Source: Thiohalocapsa sp. ML1 (lineage in GTDB: Bacteria > Pseudomonadota > Gammaproteobacteria > Chromatiales > Chromatiaceae). Taken from it: DNA of 64,000 nucleotides. Where the stretch lies: the NCBI RefSeq assembly GCF_001469165.1, contig NZ_JABX01000002.1:62001-126000 (forward strand), read 5' to 3'. How positions within the stretch are numbered: position 1 is the first letter of the stretch; the number at the start of each line of letters is the position of its first letter. The notes below the pieces were generated by a model. The model was not told the DNA's origin and made no database searches. It saw nothing but the letters and a program-made list of their open reading frames with translations. The translations under genes and the position numbers were made by a program. Shown piece after piece: positions 37,366 to 47,051 of this stretch.

Positions 37366-38919
37366 ATGCCCAAGCGCAAGAAGCTCCCCATCGGCATCCA
37401 GACCTTCCGCGAGATCCGCGAGGGCGGCTACTACTACGTCGACAAAACGGGCTTCGCGCTGCGGCTGATCGACGAGGGCAAGTACTACTTTCTGTCCCGG
37501 CCAAGGCGCTTCGGCAAGTCGCTGTTTCTGGATACGCTGGCGGAGCTGTTCGCGGGCAGCGAGGCGCTGTTCGCGGGCTTGAAGGCCGAGCAGCGTTGGG
37601 ATTGGTCGCGGCCGTACCCGGTGCTGCGGCTCAGCTTCGGCGGTGGCGTGGTCCAGAGCCGCGCGGAGCTGGATCGGCGCATCCGCACCCTGTTGGCGAG
37701 GAACGCGAACACGCTCGGTCTCGCATGCAGCGACGCCGACGATAATGCCGGCTGCTTCGCGGAACTGATTGAGCAGGCACACGAGCGACATGGTGCGCCG
37801 GTCGTCGTGTTGGTGGACGAGTACGACAAGCCGATCCTGGACAATCTCACCCGTCCGGACGCGGCCCGCGAGATCCGCGACGGACTGCGCAATCTCTACT
37901 CGGTCATCAAGGACAGCGACGCGCACATCCGCTTTGCGTTCCTGACGGGCGTGTCCAAGTTCAGCAAGGTTAGCCTGTTCTCCGGGCTGAACAATCTGAA
38001 GGACATCACCGTCGATGCGCGCTATTCGGCCATCTGCGGCTACACCGAGGCCGATCTGGATACGGTCTTCGCCCCGGAGTTGGACGGGCTCGACCGCGCG
38101 CAGATCCGCGACTGGTACAACGGCTACAACTGGACCGGGGAGTCCGTCTACAACCCCTTCGATGCGCTGCTGCTGTTCGATGCCCGCCAGTTCCGCCCCT
38201 GGTGGTTCGAGACGGCGACGCCGACCTTCTTGGTGGACCTCTTGCTCGAACGCGAGGTGTTCGTGCCGAAGCTCGGGCAGACCATCGCCAGCGAAGCGCT
38301 GCTGTCGAGCTTCGACGTCGACCATATCGCCACCGAAGCGCTGCTGTTCCAAACCGGGTATCTCACCATCGCTGCCACGCGCCGGCTCGGCGCGATGATT
38401 CAGTATCGGCTGCGTTACCCGAATCTGGAGGTCTTTGCCGCCCTCAACGGCGCCCTGCTCGAGCCGCTGCGCGGGCACCACCGCTCCACCGGGGAGCAGA
38501 CGGCACGCCTGTACGACTTGCTGCTCGCGAACGACTTCGCCGGCATGCAGGCGCTGTTCACCGCCTTCTTCCAGAGCATTCCTCATGACTGGTACCGCAA
38601 TAACCCCATCGCCGCGTACGAGGGCTATTACGCCAGCGTCTTCTATGCCTACTTCGCCTCGCTCGGTCTGGACCTGACGCCGGAAGAATCGAGCAACGCC
38701 GGGAGGCTGGATATGGCACTGCGCTTCAACGCTCAGGTGTATCTGTTCGAGTTCAAGGTCGTGGAGCTCGCACCGGCGGGGCGCGCGCTGGCGCAGATCA
38801 AGGACAAGGGCTATGCGGACAAGTACCGCGCCGAGGGCCGGCCGATTCACCTCATCGGCGTCGAGTTCAGCCGCGAGCAGCGCACCGTGGTGGGGTTCGA
38901 GGTGGAATCGATCGGCTGA
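37366..38919 (+). CDS. AAA-ATPase-like protein with PD-(D/E)XK nuclease-like C-terminus
   Basis: 517 residues of the AAA-ATPase-like/DUF1703 family. The N-terminal part has GIQTFREIREGGYYYVDKTG and a modified P-loop SRPRRFGKSLFLDT; VVVLVDEYDKPI is Walker B. The C-terminal end (MALRFNAQVYLFEFKVVELA) matches a PD-(D/E)XK nuclease core with the FEFK signature. Family copies are often multiple and mobile; the tail of a second copy lies just upstream. The function is unknown, probably accessory. GAGG precedes the ATG. Confidence 0.9.
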   Translation: MPKRKKLPIGIQTFREIREGGYYYVDKTGFALRLIDEGKYYFLSRPRRFGKSLFLDTLAELFAGSEALFAGLKAEQRWDWSRPYPVLRLSFGGGVVQSRAELDRRIRTLLARNANTLGLACSDADDNAGCFAELIEQAHERHGAPVVVLVDEYDKPILDNLTRPDAAREIRDGLRNLYSVIKDSDAHIRFAFLTGVSKFSKVSLFSGLNNLKDITVDARYSAICGYTEADLDTVFAPELDGLDRAQIRDWYNGYNWTGESVYNPFDALLLFDARQFRPWWFETATPTFLVDLLLEREVFVPKLGQTIASEALLSSFDVDHIATEALLFQTGYLTIAATRRLGAMIQYRLRYPNLEVFAALNGALLEPLRGHHRSTGEQTARLYDLLLANDFAGMQALFTAFFQSIPHDWYRNNPIAAYEGYYASVFYAYFASLGLDLTPEESSNAGRLDMALRFNAQVYLFEFKVVELAPAGRALAQIKDKGYADKYRAEGRPIHLIGVEFSREQRTVVGFEVESIG

Positions 38920-39093
38920 TGCCGGCATGAGCACACGACGTCGCTGTTGTGCGCAGGCGCAGGGGCGGTCTCCGCCGCCGACGCGCTCGCGGGATGCCGG
39001 CGGCGCGTGCCCGTGGCACACTCGCGCCATGACCGCTGCCGCGACAAAGCATGGACCCATGGCGCCGCGCGCGCCCGCGCGCCGGTGCCACTC

Positions 39094-40086
39094 GTGAGCC
39101 CGAGGCCGGTGCTGTCCGACGTGCGCGGGAACGGCCGCCTCAGCGTCGTCGTGCCCTGTTACAACGAGCAGGCCGTCATCGCGACCACGCACCGGCGGCT
39201 CGTGGACGTGCTCGCGGGCCTGCCGGCCCCGGACTGGGAGGTCCTCTACGTCGACGACGGCAGCCGCGATGCGACGCTCACGCTGCTGCGCGATATCCAG
39301 GCCCGTGACCCGCGCGTGCGGGTGCTGTCGCTGTCGCGCAACTTCGGCCACCAGATCGCCGTGAGCGCGGGCCTGGAGGCGGCCGCCGGCGCCGCGGTGG
39401 TGCTGATCGATGCGGACCTGCAGGACCCGCCCGAGCTGATCCCGGACATGCTCGCGCGCTGGCGCGACGGCGCCGACGTCGTCTACGGGGAGCGCGCGGC
39501 CCGCGCCGGCGAGACGCGCTTCAAGCGGCTCACGGCGAGCCTCTTCTACCGACTCATCAACCGCATCTCGGCCACGCCGATCCCCATCGACACCGGCGAC
39601 TTCCGGCTCATGGATCGGCGCGTGGTCGACGCGGTGCTGGCCATGCCGGAGCGCGACCGCTTTCTGCGCGGCATGGTGGCCTGGACCGGCTTCCGCCAAG
39701 AACCGATCCGCTACCAGCGGGCGGCGCGCTCCGCCGGTGAGAGCAAGTATCCGCTCGGGCGCATGCTGCGCTTCGCGGCGGACGGGCTCCTGTCGTTCTC
39801 GCTGGTGCCGCTGCGGCTGGCGGTGTACATGGGCCTCGCGGCGTCGGCACTGGCGCTGCTCGGTATCGTCTACGCGCTGGCCATGCGGCTGTTCACGGAC
39901 ATCTGGGTGCCGGGCTGGACGCTGCTCTTCATCGCCGTGCTCTTCCTCGGCGGGGTGCAACTGCTCGCGCTCGGCGTCATCGGCGAATACCTCGGGCGGG
40001 TCTATTGGGAGGTGAAGCGCCGACCGCTGTATCTGGTCAAGGAGCGGCTCGGCTTCGACGCCCCGCCCGAGGACAAGACCGCATGA
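39094..40086 (+). CDS. GT2 polyprenyl-phosphate glycosyltransferase (GtrB/DPMS-like)
   Basis: 330 residues. A GT2 fold (RLSVVVPCYNEQAVI, YVDDGSRDATL, the DxD of IDADLQDPPE) is followed by two transmembrane helices (about 240-262 and 275-300). Such enzymes load a sugar onto polyprenyl phosphate at the inner membrane. A GTG at 39094 is my choice of start; further GTG codons follow, and the frame is open to 38947. The stop overlaps the next gene by four bases. Confidence 0.88.
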   Translation: MSPRPVLSDVRGNGRLSVVVPCYNEQAVIATTHRRLVDVLAGLPAPDWEVLYVDDGSRDATLTLLRDIQARDPRVRVLSLSRNFGHQIAVSAGLEAAAGAAVVLIDADLQDPPELIPDMLARWRDGADVVYGERAARAGETRFKRLTASLFYRLINRISATPIPIDTGDFRLMDRRVVDAVLAMPERDRFLRGMVAWTGFRQEPIRYQRAARSAGESKYPLGRMLRFAADGLLSFSLVPLRLAVYMGLAASALALLGIVYALAMRLFTDIWVPGWTLLFIAVLFLGGVQLLALGVIGEYLGRVYWEVKRRPLYLVKERLGFDAPPEDKTA

Positions 40087-41114
40087 CGGCGCTGCGGTTG
40101 AGCGGCGCCGGCCGCTGGCTCAAGCCGGCGCTGGGGCTCCTGGTGACGCTGGCGTTTCTGTGGCTGATTGCGAGGCAGGTGGACGCCGCCGCCCTCGTCG
40201 GCGCCTTCGCCGGGCTTGCGCCGGCCTGGCTGTTGCTCGCGCTCGCGCTGCTCGCCGCCGACTATGCGCTGCGCATCCTGCGCTGGTGGTGGATGCTCAG
40301 GTCACTGGCGCCGGCGCTGCCCGCCCGGGCCTGCGCGTGGCCCTACCTCGCCAGCATCGCGGTCAACAACGTGCTGCCGTTTCGCGCGGGCGACGTGTTG
40401 CGGGCCTTCGGCTTCCGGCGTCAGTTGCAGTCGCCGGCCATGCGGGTGCTCGGCACGCTGGTGCTGGAGCGGCTCTTGGACATGACGACGCTGCTCGCAC
40501 TCTTCTTCGTGGGCTTGCTGGCGGTGCCGACGGAGCTGTTTCCGCGCGCTATCACGCTGTCCGCCGCTTGGTTGGCGGGCACGACGGCGCTGACGCTCGC
40601 CGCCCTGCTGCTGCTCGCGCCGCGGCTGCCGGCCATAATGCAGTGGGTCGCGGAGCAGCGGGCGCTCGCGGCGCGCGGCTGGTCGGAGCGCATTGGGCAC
40701 TGGGGCCAGAGCTTTGCCGAGAGCTTTGGCATCCTGCGCCGCCCGGCGGACGTGCTCGCGCTGTTCGGCCTGTCGTTCGCGATCTGGCTGCTGGAGGCGG
40801 CGCTGTTCGCCATCATCGCGCTGGCCTTCGCGGCGCCGTCCGGCCCCATTGGTGCGCTGTTCGCGATGGCCACCGGCACGCTGTCGACGCTGATCCCGAG
40901 CTCGCCCGGGTATGTCGGCACCTTCGATTACTTCACGTTGACCGCCTTCGCCGCCTATGGCGTGCCGGAGGCCGACGCCGCGGCCATCGCCTTCACCGTG
41001 CATGCGGTGCTGTGGCTGCCGCTGACGGTGCTCGGGCTCGGCTGGCTTGCGTTACGCGGGCGCGGGCTGCTGGCGCGGGCCGCGGCGGCGAAGGCGGAAC
41101 AGGGGATGGCTTGA
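40083..41114 (+). CDS. Flippase-like / LPG synthase transmembrane family protein
   Basis: 343 residues with about eight membrane helices and the UPF0104 pattern (SIAVNNVLPFRAGDVLRAFG and IPSSPGYVGTFDYF). Members often stand next to GtrB-type transferases and may move or modify lipid-linked sugars. ATG overlaps the preceding stop. The next gene starts inside its TGA, so the three genes form a tight operon. Confidence 0.88.
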   Translation: MTALRLSGAGRWLKPALGLLVTLAFLWLIARQVDAAALVGAFAGLAPAWLLLALALLAADYALRILRWWWMLRSLAPALPARACAWPYLASIAVNNVLPFRAGDVLRAFGFRRQLQSPAMRVLGTLVLERLLDMTTLLALFFVGLLAVPTELFPRAITLSAAWLAGTTALTLAALLLLAPRLPAIMQWVAEQRALAARGWSERIGHWGQSFAESFGILRRPADVLALFGLSFAIWLLEAALFAIIALAFAAPSGPIGALFAMATGTLSTLIPSSPGYVGTFDYFTLTAFAAYGVPEADAAAIAFTVHAVLWLPLTVLGLGWLALRGRGLLARAAAAKAEQGMA

Positions 41115-42484
41115 TGGAAACAGATCAGGCGACGACGGCACACGTCGGCATCATCGGCGGCGGCTTCTGCGGCCTTGCGGCGGCCTACGAGCTCGGGCGC
41201 CGCGGCATCCGCGCGACGGTATTGGAGCAGGACGCAGAGCTCGGCGGGCTCGCCGGCAGCTTTGTGGTGGGCGGCGAGCGGCTGGAGAGGTTCTATCACC
41301 ACTGGTTCACCAACGACCGCCACGTGATGGACCTGATCGACGATCTGGGCGCCGCCGATCAGGTGCTGCTGCGCCCGACCCGCACGGGCATGTATTACGC
41401 GAACCGCTTCCATAAGCTCTCGACGCCCCTCGACCTGCTGCGTTTCTCGGCGCTGCCCTTCCCGGACCGCATCCGCCTGGGGTTGCTGGCGCTGCGCGCC
41501 CGGCGGGTCCGCGACTGGCAGACACTGGAGCAGCGCACCGCCGCCGACTGGCTGCTTGAGCTTGGCGGCGAGCGGGTCTATCGCGTCGTCTGGGAGCCGC
41601 TGCTGCGCGGCAAGTTCGGCGCCGTCGCCGCCGAGGTCTCGGCGGTGTGGATCTGGAACAAGCTCAAGCTCCGCGGCGGCAGTCGCGGCAAGGGCGGCGC
41701 GGAGCAGCTCGCGTACTTTCGCGGCGGCTTTGCGGCACTGGCGGAGCGGCTCGCGGCGGCCATCGCCGCGCAGGGCGGCCGTGTGCACACCAGCGCCGCG
41801 GTGCGCGGCATCGAGGTCGCCGACGGGCGCGTGACGGCGCTCGACACCGCCGTCGGTCGCATCGCCGTGGACGCGGTCATTGCCACGCCCGCGCTGCCCA
41901 TCGTCGCGGAGCTGCTGGCCCCGCACGTGCCGCCGGACTACCTCGCCCGGCTGGGGCGCATCCGCTACCTCGCCAACCTCTGCGTGGTGCTGGAGCTGGA
42001 CCGCAGCCTGTCCGCGACCTACTGGCTCAACGTCAACGACCCAGGCTTCCCTTTCGTCGGCGTCATCGAGCACACCAATTTCGAGCCGGTGGACAGCTAC
42101 GGCGGGCGGCACATCGTGTATCTGTCCAAGTACCTGCCGGAAGACGACCCGCTGTACCGCATGGATGATGCGGCGGTGGTGGACTTCACGCTCGGGCACC
42201 TGGCGCGCATGTTCCCGGACCTGCGTCCCGACTGGGTCCGCGCCGCCCACGTCTGGCGCGCGCGCTTCTCGCAGCCCATCGTCGAGCGCGGCTATGCTGG
42301 CCTAATCCCGCCGCGGAACACGCCCATCACCGGGCTCAAGCTCGCCACGATGGCGCAGATCTATCCCGAAGACCGCGGCACCAACTACGCGGTGCGCGAG
42401 GGGCGCGCGGCGGCGGCGGCGTTGGCAGCGGAGCTGGGTGCGGAGCCCGCTGCCGGCGCCCAACGTCCAGCATCCATGGCCTGA
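41114..42484 (+). CDS. FAD-dependent oxidoreductase (amine oxidase / protoporphyrinogen-oxidase-like)
   Basis: 456 residues. The FAD-binding Rossmann motif VGIIGGGFCGLAAAYELG is near residue 11, followed by LEQDAELGGLAGSF; the C-terminal FAD contact reads TNYAVREGRAAAAAL. It resembles oxidoreductases found in glycosylation clusters. The substrate, perhaps a lipid-linked sugar, is not known. Last gene of the three-gene operon. Confidence 0.88.
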   Translation: METDQATTAHVGIIGGGFCGLAAAYELGRRGIRATVLEQDAELGGLAGSFVVGGERLERFYHHWFTNDRHVMDLIDDLGAADQVLLRPTRTGMYYANRFHKLSTPLDLLRFSALPFPDRIRLGLLALRARRVRDWQTLEQRTAADWLLELGGERVYRVVWEPLLRGKFGAVAAEVSAVWIWNKLKLRGGSRGKGGAEQLAYFRGGFAALAERLAAAIAAQGGRVHTSAAVRGIEVADGRVTALDTAVGRIAVDAVIATPALPIVAELLAPHVPPDYLARLGRIRYLANLCVVLELDRSLSATYWLNVNDPGFPFVGVIEHTNFEPVDSYGGRHIVYLSKYLPEDDPLYRMDDAAVVDFTLGHLARMFPDLRPDWVRAAHVWRARFSQPIVERGYAGLIPPRNTPITGLKLATMAQIYPEDRGTNYAVREGRAAAAALAAELGAEPAAGAQRPASMA

Positions 42485-42493
42485 CGAGACAGC

Positions 42494-44110
42494 TCAATCC
42501 CCAGCGGTCACCGGCTCCAGGCTGGCCCCGAACCCGGCAACCAGCGCCCGGTCCGCGTCGCCGACGGGCTTGCGCAGCAGAAACTGCGTGCCGCTCACCG
42601 CGACATAGTCGCGCTGCATGAGCTCCACCAGGCAGGGCGCATAGTCCGCCACGTCGTACCGATCCCACACCGGCCAGCGGTCCCAGACGATCAGCTTCGG
42701 CGGCGCACGCTCCAGGTCCGCGCAAGGGTCGAGCCGGTAGCCGAGCACCGGCGCGCGGTTGTAGGCCGCCTGCCACGGTAAGTAATAGTAGGCGCCGGAT
42801 GACGGCAGACGCTCGATCAGCAGGTACCAGCGCGGCGAGAAGACCACGGCCAGGATCGGCTCGCCCGCCGGCACCAAGGCCTGCGCAAGACGGACGCGCT
42901 TCGCGGAGCCAGCATGCTTTTTCTCCGCGTAGGCGCGCGTCACATAGCGTCCATCGACATCGGACCAGCCCTTGATGCCAGCAAGGTAGACCGGCGCCGC
43001 GATCGCAACGAGCACCGCGAGCACGCGCAGCACGCGCACGGCGCCGGCGACGCCAGGCGCCGCCGGCGCTCGACAGATCAGGAGGCTTATCAGCGCAAGG
43101 CCGACGATCCACAGGGCCGCGTTCTTGAACACGACCTCACCTCGGGGATTCAGGAATAGGATCCCGACGAGGAAGATCACCGCGCCGCCCGGAAGCCACA
43201 GCCAGCGGAGCCGGTGCGCGCCCTGCATGGCCGCGCGCGCCTCCAGCAGAAGCGCGAGCCAGAACAATAGGATCGCCTGCAGCACCCAGCCGAGCGGGCT
43301 CTGGAAGACCTTCTCCAACTGGCGCAGCGCCACCCCGGGCTCAAAATCGATGAAGCCGGCATAGACCACCTGGTTGAACCAGAGGTGATAGACGGCGTAG
43401 CCGACCACGTCGCCGTAGCGCAGCAGCCAGAGCAGCATAAGCAGCGTCCCGGCGCCGAAGCCGGCCGCGGCGGCGAGCAGCGCCCCGCGGACATCGCGCC
43501 AAGCCAGGCCCCGCGAGCGCACTAGCAAGAGCGCCGCAAGCGTGAGCAAAACCACGGGAACGGCAAACGGATAGGCCGCGAAAACCGCAGCCGACAGGGC
43601 CGCACCGCCGGCCGCTGCCTGGAGCCTGGATGGGCAGAGGCCGAAGGACAGTGGCAGCAGCAGCAGACAGAGCGCGATGCTGATCGCCACGCCGCCCAGG
43701 GAGTGATAGAGCAGCGTATGGCCATACCAGAGCGGCGCGAGCAGGGCTACCAGCAGGCAGAACAGGCTCGCCGCCGCCACGCGCCGCAGTGCGCCCTCAA
43801 GCAGCGGACTCGCCGCCAGGGCCAATGCCGCGAGCAGCACCGTCGTCCACTGGGCGGCACGATAGGGCGCAAGCTCGATGGATCCGCTTAGCGCGTGCAC
43901 GACATGTGCAAGCGCGTAGTTGAGCGGTCCGTGGTGGGCGAAGATGTCGTCGTAGAGCCGCCCGCCGCTGGCGATCATCCAGGCGGCAACGAGCTTCTCG
44001 TCCTCATCGCCCCAGTGCCAATAGTCAAGACTATCCCACGCGATCATGCCGAACCCGACCATCGCCACGCCCCCTGCGGCGAGCAGTAGGAGCGTGGGCC
44101 CGAGGTTCAT
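42494..44110 (-). CDS. Multi-pass membrane protein, GT39/ArnT-like
   Basis: 538 residues with about ten to twelve hydrophobic segments. After the first helix comes a loop with WGDEDEKLVAAWMI, placing acidic residues where GT-C glycosyltransferases keep their catalytic Asp. A soluble C-terminal part (about 385-538) has PWQAAYNRAPVLGYRL. It converges with the FAD gene. I infer a polyprenyl-sugar-using transferase; identity with ArnT is not claimed. Confidence 0.72.
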   Translation of the reverse strand: MNLGPTLLLLAAGGVAMVGFGMIAWDSLDYWHWGDEDEKLVAAWMIASGGRLYDDIFAHHGPLNYALAHVVHALSGSIELAPYRAAQWTTVLLAALALAASPLLEGALRRVAAASLFCLLVALLAPLWYGHTLLYHSLGGVAISIALCLLLLPLSFGLCPSRLQAAAGGAALSAAVFAAYPFAVPVVLLTLAALLLVRSRGLAWRDVRGALLAAAAGFGAGTLLMLLWLLRYGDVVGYAVYHLWFNQVVYAGFIDFEPGVALRQLEKVFQSPLGWVLQAILLFWLALLLEARAAMQGAHRLRWLWLPGGAVIFLVGILFLNPRGEVVFKNAALWIVGLALISLLICRAPAAPGVAGAVRVLRVLAVLVAIAAPVYLAGIKGWSDVDGRYVTRAYAEKKHAGSAKRVRLAQALVPAGEPILAVVFSPRWYLLIERLPSSGAYYYLPWQAAYNRAPVLGYRLDPCADLERAPPKLIVWDRWPVWDRYDVADYAPCLVELMQRDYVAVSGTQFLLRKPVGDADRALVAGFGASLEPVTAGD

Positions 44111-44173
44111 GACTGAAAGCCGGTCGCCGGCATGCTGCGGCGGCCGGCGAGCGGGATCAGGCTCCGGGACGGG

Positions 44174-45037
44174 TCAGGCGGATTGGGAGTCATAGCCATG
44201 GACCGCCAGCGTCGGTGCCAGCGCCTCGGTCAGCTCCCGCAGCAGTGCCGGCGACACACGCTCGCGGAACTTGTGGTTCATGTCGCGAACTGCCTCGGCT
44301 GGCGCCGGGGCGGGCCGCGCGACACCGATGAAGGCGAGTAGCTCGGCAAGCGTTCCGGCCGGGTCGCTGCACAGGTCTTCGTAGCGGCAGACATGGCGGT
44401 GCCCGGCCGCGGTCCAGCCGAGTGCGGCGCCCGTGCGGTCGATCTCCGCGAGCGTTGCCTGCCAGAGTCCGCCCATGTGCCGGATCAGCGCATCTTTGTC
44501 GTACCAGGCACCGGCCGCGCGGTAGACCGCCGGCGCCGCAAGGAGCTTCCGGTGCTCCTTCTCGGCATACGAAAAGGCCACCGCCCGTCCGTCCCGCACG
44601 ATATGGATGAAGCGCGCGTCCGGGAACAGCCGCGCAACGTCCATCAGCATGAAATTGATCATCGAGCTCTTGCCGAGGAATACCGGCCGGCGCCGCAGCC
44701 GCTGGTGCCAACCGAAGACGCGCCGGATGCGCTCGCCGTGCGCGGTGGGCCAGTGCGCGAGCGAGTCCGCGGTAAACTCCGCCGGCGCTTGCCACAGCGG
44801 CGGTGTCCGATGCTCGCTCGGCGCCCACGGGTAGCTGGTGGGGTGCCAGAGTTCGTTCGCCTCGCTCGGATAGGCATCGATGTCCGGATGGGCGCCGAGC
44901 AGCCGCTTAAGCACTGAGGTGCCGCTGCGGGCACAGCCGATGATGAACAGCGGTCGAGACGGCGCGATGGCGATGGGCAGCGCGGCAAGGCGCTTCGCCG
45001 CATGGACGGCCAAGGAGAAGCGGGGCGAAGGGCGCAT
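44174..45037 (-). CDS. Sulfotransferase family protein
   Basis: 287 residues. The PAPS 5'-phosphosulfate loop is FIIGCARSGTSVLKRLL near residue 34 and the 3'-phosphate site VRDGRAVAFSYAEKE near 140. It probably sulfates a glycan or lipid. The ATG at 45037 is used; a GTG two codons earlier is also possible. It is 63 bases downstream of nothing on its strand, divergent from the GT2 gene at 45270. Confidence 0.85.
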   Translation of the reverse strand: MRPSPRFSLAVHAAKRLAALPIAIAPSRPLFIIGCARSGTSVLKRLLGAHPDIDAYPSEANELWHPTSYPWAPSEHRTPPLWQAPAEFTADSLAHWPTAHGERIRRVFGWHQRLRRRPVFLGKSSMINFMLMDVARLFPDARFIHIVRDGRAVAFSYAEKEHRKLLAAPAVYRAAGAWYDKDALIRHMGGLWQATLAEIDRTGAALGWTAAGHRHVCRYEDLCSDPAGTLAELLAFIGVARPAPAPAEAVRDMNHKFRERVSPALLRELTEALAPTLAVHGYDSQSA

Positions 45038-45269
45038 ATGCACTATACCCGGAGACGAGGGGCAGGAATCAATCGCGAGCGAAACGGCACTCGGCTAACG
45101 TGGCGCCCGCACGGGAATGGGCCGGCGGCAGCAGCAGGTCCATAGGCGGACGGCGGCCGACGCCGTGGCGGCCAGCTTAGCGCCATCGGCCCTTGCCCGT
45201 CCGGCCTGATAGAATCGACCGGCCTCACATTCGCCATCCGCACTGCCTAGAAGCAAGCTGAACCGTCCT

Positions 45270-47030
45270 ATGCATAGGTCTAAGTCAACGGCGCCGTCGC
45301 GAAATGCGGCATGTCCCGGACTCTTCCAACGCCTTGCCGATGCACTGCGACCGGTCGCGGACACTGCATTGCGCGATCCCAAAACGCCGCCGCGCTTAAC
45401 GCTGCTGCATCAGCTCATGATGCGCGTTGAATGGCACGCTGGCGATATTGACCGCGCTCGAATGCATGCGGAAGCGCTGTTGGCGGCAGGGGGTGAGCAG
45501 ACGGCGGCCAAGCTCGTGATCCTGCACCAACTCAAGCAACGAGGTGAGCTGGCAGAGGCTGCCGCGCGCATTAATGCGCTACTTGACCCACTGCCGCGCC
45601 GACGAGGCGCAAGGGCCAGACTGCTGCTGCAGGCGGCGCGGATCGCGGCCGAGGCGGGGGAAATGGCAGCGGCCCGCCATTGGGCGAAACTGTTTCTGGC
45701 GCTGCGGCCCGGGCACCGGCAGGCGCTCAAGCTCTTGCACCGAGCCGGGGTCAAGATCCTGTCGCTAGATGAGCAGCGCGCGGAGATCTCTGCGTGGGTG
45801 GCTCACGGCGGCAAGATGGCGCAGGTGGCTGCACCGGCAGCCCTGCGCTTGGCCTTCCACGAGGACAAGGATTGGCGTGCAGTCATCGAGCATGCCAATC
45901 GGCTCCGCGACGACGACTTGGAGGCGACGACGCACCGGATCCTGGCGCTGGCGTTGCTGGCCGACTTCGAAGCCGCGGATGCGGCGCTGGCCAGTGCCCG
46001 CGCGGCAACGCGCGAGCGCAGCAACGTCGCAATGTTCCGGGACGAGTTGGCGCTTGCCGAGGCGAACATTGCGCAGCGCGCTGGGGACGTCCAGAAGCAG
46101 CTCGCATGCATCAACCGGCTGCTCTCCCAGCACGCGCTTGCGCCGATTGCGTTGCGGACGGACGCAAGCCCACCGCTCGCGCCCATGTCGGTCAACTGCG
46201 ACCCCGCCGGTGTCGTCAGCACGGGGCCGCGGGTCGCGGTGGTAATGACCGTGTATGGCCGTGATGACGAAACGGCGCTGCGTGCGGCGGTGGGTTCGAT
46301 CCTCGGGCAGTCTTACCGGAACCTGGAGCTGATACTCGTGGACGACTGCTCGCCCGACGACACGCTGTCGCTGCTGCACTCACTCGTTCGGGCGGACCCG
46401 CGCGTGCACGTCTTCCAGACGCCGGTCAACGGCGGCACCTACCGCGCAAAGAACCTCGGCATCACGCAGACCAACGCCGAGCTCGTCGCCTTTATGGACA
46501 GCGACGACTGGTCCCACCCCCAGCGCCTTGAGCGCCAGGTGCAGAGCCTGACCGCCCACGCCCAGGCCATGGCTGTTGTGCACAACAGTATCCGCATCGA
46601 GCCCGATGGTTGGATCGAGTTTCGCCAGCGGGCATCCAGGTTCGCCTACATCTCGACCATGCTGCGGCGTACCGTCATCGAGGAGCTGGGATACTTCGAC
46701 GCGGTGCGGGTGAGCGGCGATGCCGAAATGATCGCCCGCATCCGCAGCTTCTACGGCCCCGAGGCGGTGCGCCATGAGCCGCTGCCGACCGTACTGATGG
46801 CGCGCCGCGCCGGCAGCCTCACCGGCGGCGGCATGCATTACATCGGCTGGCGCTCGGTGACCGGTGACCGCTGGCGTTACCACCGCGCGTTTAAGCACTG
46901 GCACCAGCGTTGCCGTGCCGACGGCCGCACGCCCTATGTCGACATCTGCCCGGCGGAACGGCCGTTCCCGGCCCCGCCGAGCGTTGTGGGGACGACCGAC
47001 GCCCCGGCACCCGAACCCGAACGCGCCTGA
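45270..47030 (+). CDS. GT2 glycosyltransferase with N-terminal TPR-like region
   Basis: 586 residues. The first 300 are alpha-helical with TPR-like repeats (ALLAAGGEQTAAKLVILHQL, GEMAAARHWAKLFLALRPGH). A GT2 catalytic domain follows: VAVVMTVYGRDDETALRAAV, ILVDDCSPDDTL and the DxD DSDDWSHPQR near 412-420. It resembles the gene at 47052, on the opposite strand and pointing at it, including the closing GGGMHYIGWRSV. Cytoplasmic; role in a surface glycan inferred from context. Confidence 0.87.
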   Translation: MHRSKSTAPSRNAACPGLFQRLADALRPVADTALRDPKTPPRLTLLHQLMMRVEWHAGDIDRARMHAEALLAAGGEQTAAKLVILHQLKQRGELAEAAARINALLDPLPRRRGARARLLLQAARIAAEAGEMAAARHWAKLFLALRPGHRQALKLLHRAGVKILSLDEQRAEISAWVAHGGKMAQVAAPAALRLAFHEDKDWRAVIEHANRLRDDDLEATTHRILALALLADFEAADAALASARAATRERSNVAMFRDELALAEANIAQRAGDVQKQLACINRLLSQHALAPIALRTDASPPLAPMSVNCDPAGVVSTGPRVAVVMTVYGRDDETALRAAVGSILGQSYRNLELILVDDCSPDDTLSLLHSLVRADPRVHVFQTPVNGGTYRAKNLGITQTNAELVAFMDSDDWSHPQRLERQVQSLTAHAQAMAVVHNSIRIEPDGWIEFRQRASRFAYISTMLRRTVIEELGYFDAVRVSGDAEMIARIRSFYGPEAVRHEPLPTVLMARRAGSLTGGGMHYIGWRSVTGDRWRYHRAFKHWHQRCRADGRTPYVDICPAERPFPAPPSVVGTTDAPAPEPERA

Positions 47031-47051
47031 ACGACCGGTCGTGGGCAGCAC

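Noticed and set aside
37345-39960. An 871-codon open frame on the minus strand
   Set aside because: It runs antisense through the AAA-ATPase and GT2 genes, has Arg/Gly/His-rich composition and no domain; high GC makes such shadow frames common.
40955-42250. A 431-codon open frame on the minus strand
   Set aside because: Antisense to the flippase-like and FAD genes; low-complexity His/Arg/Gly content.
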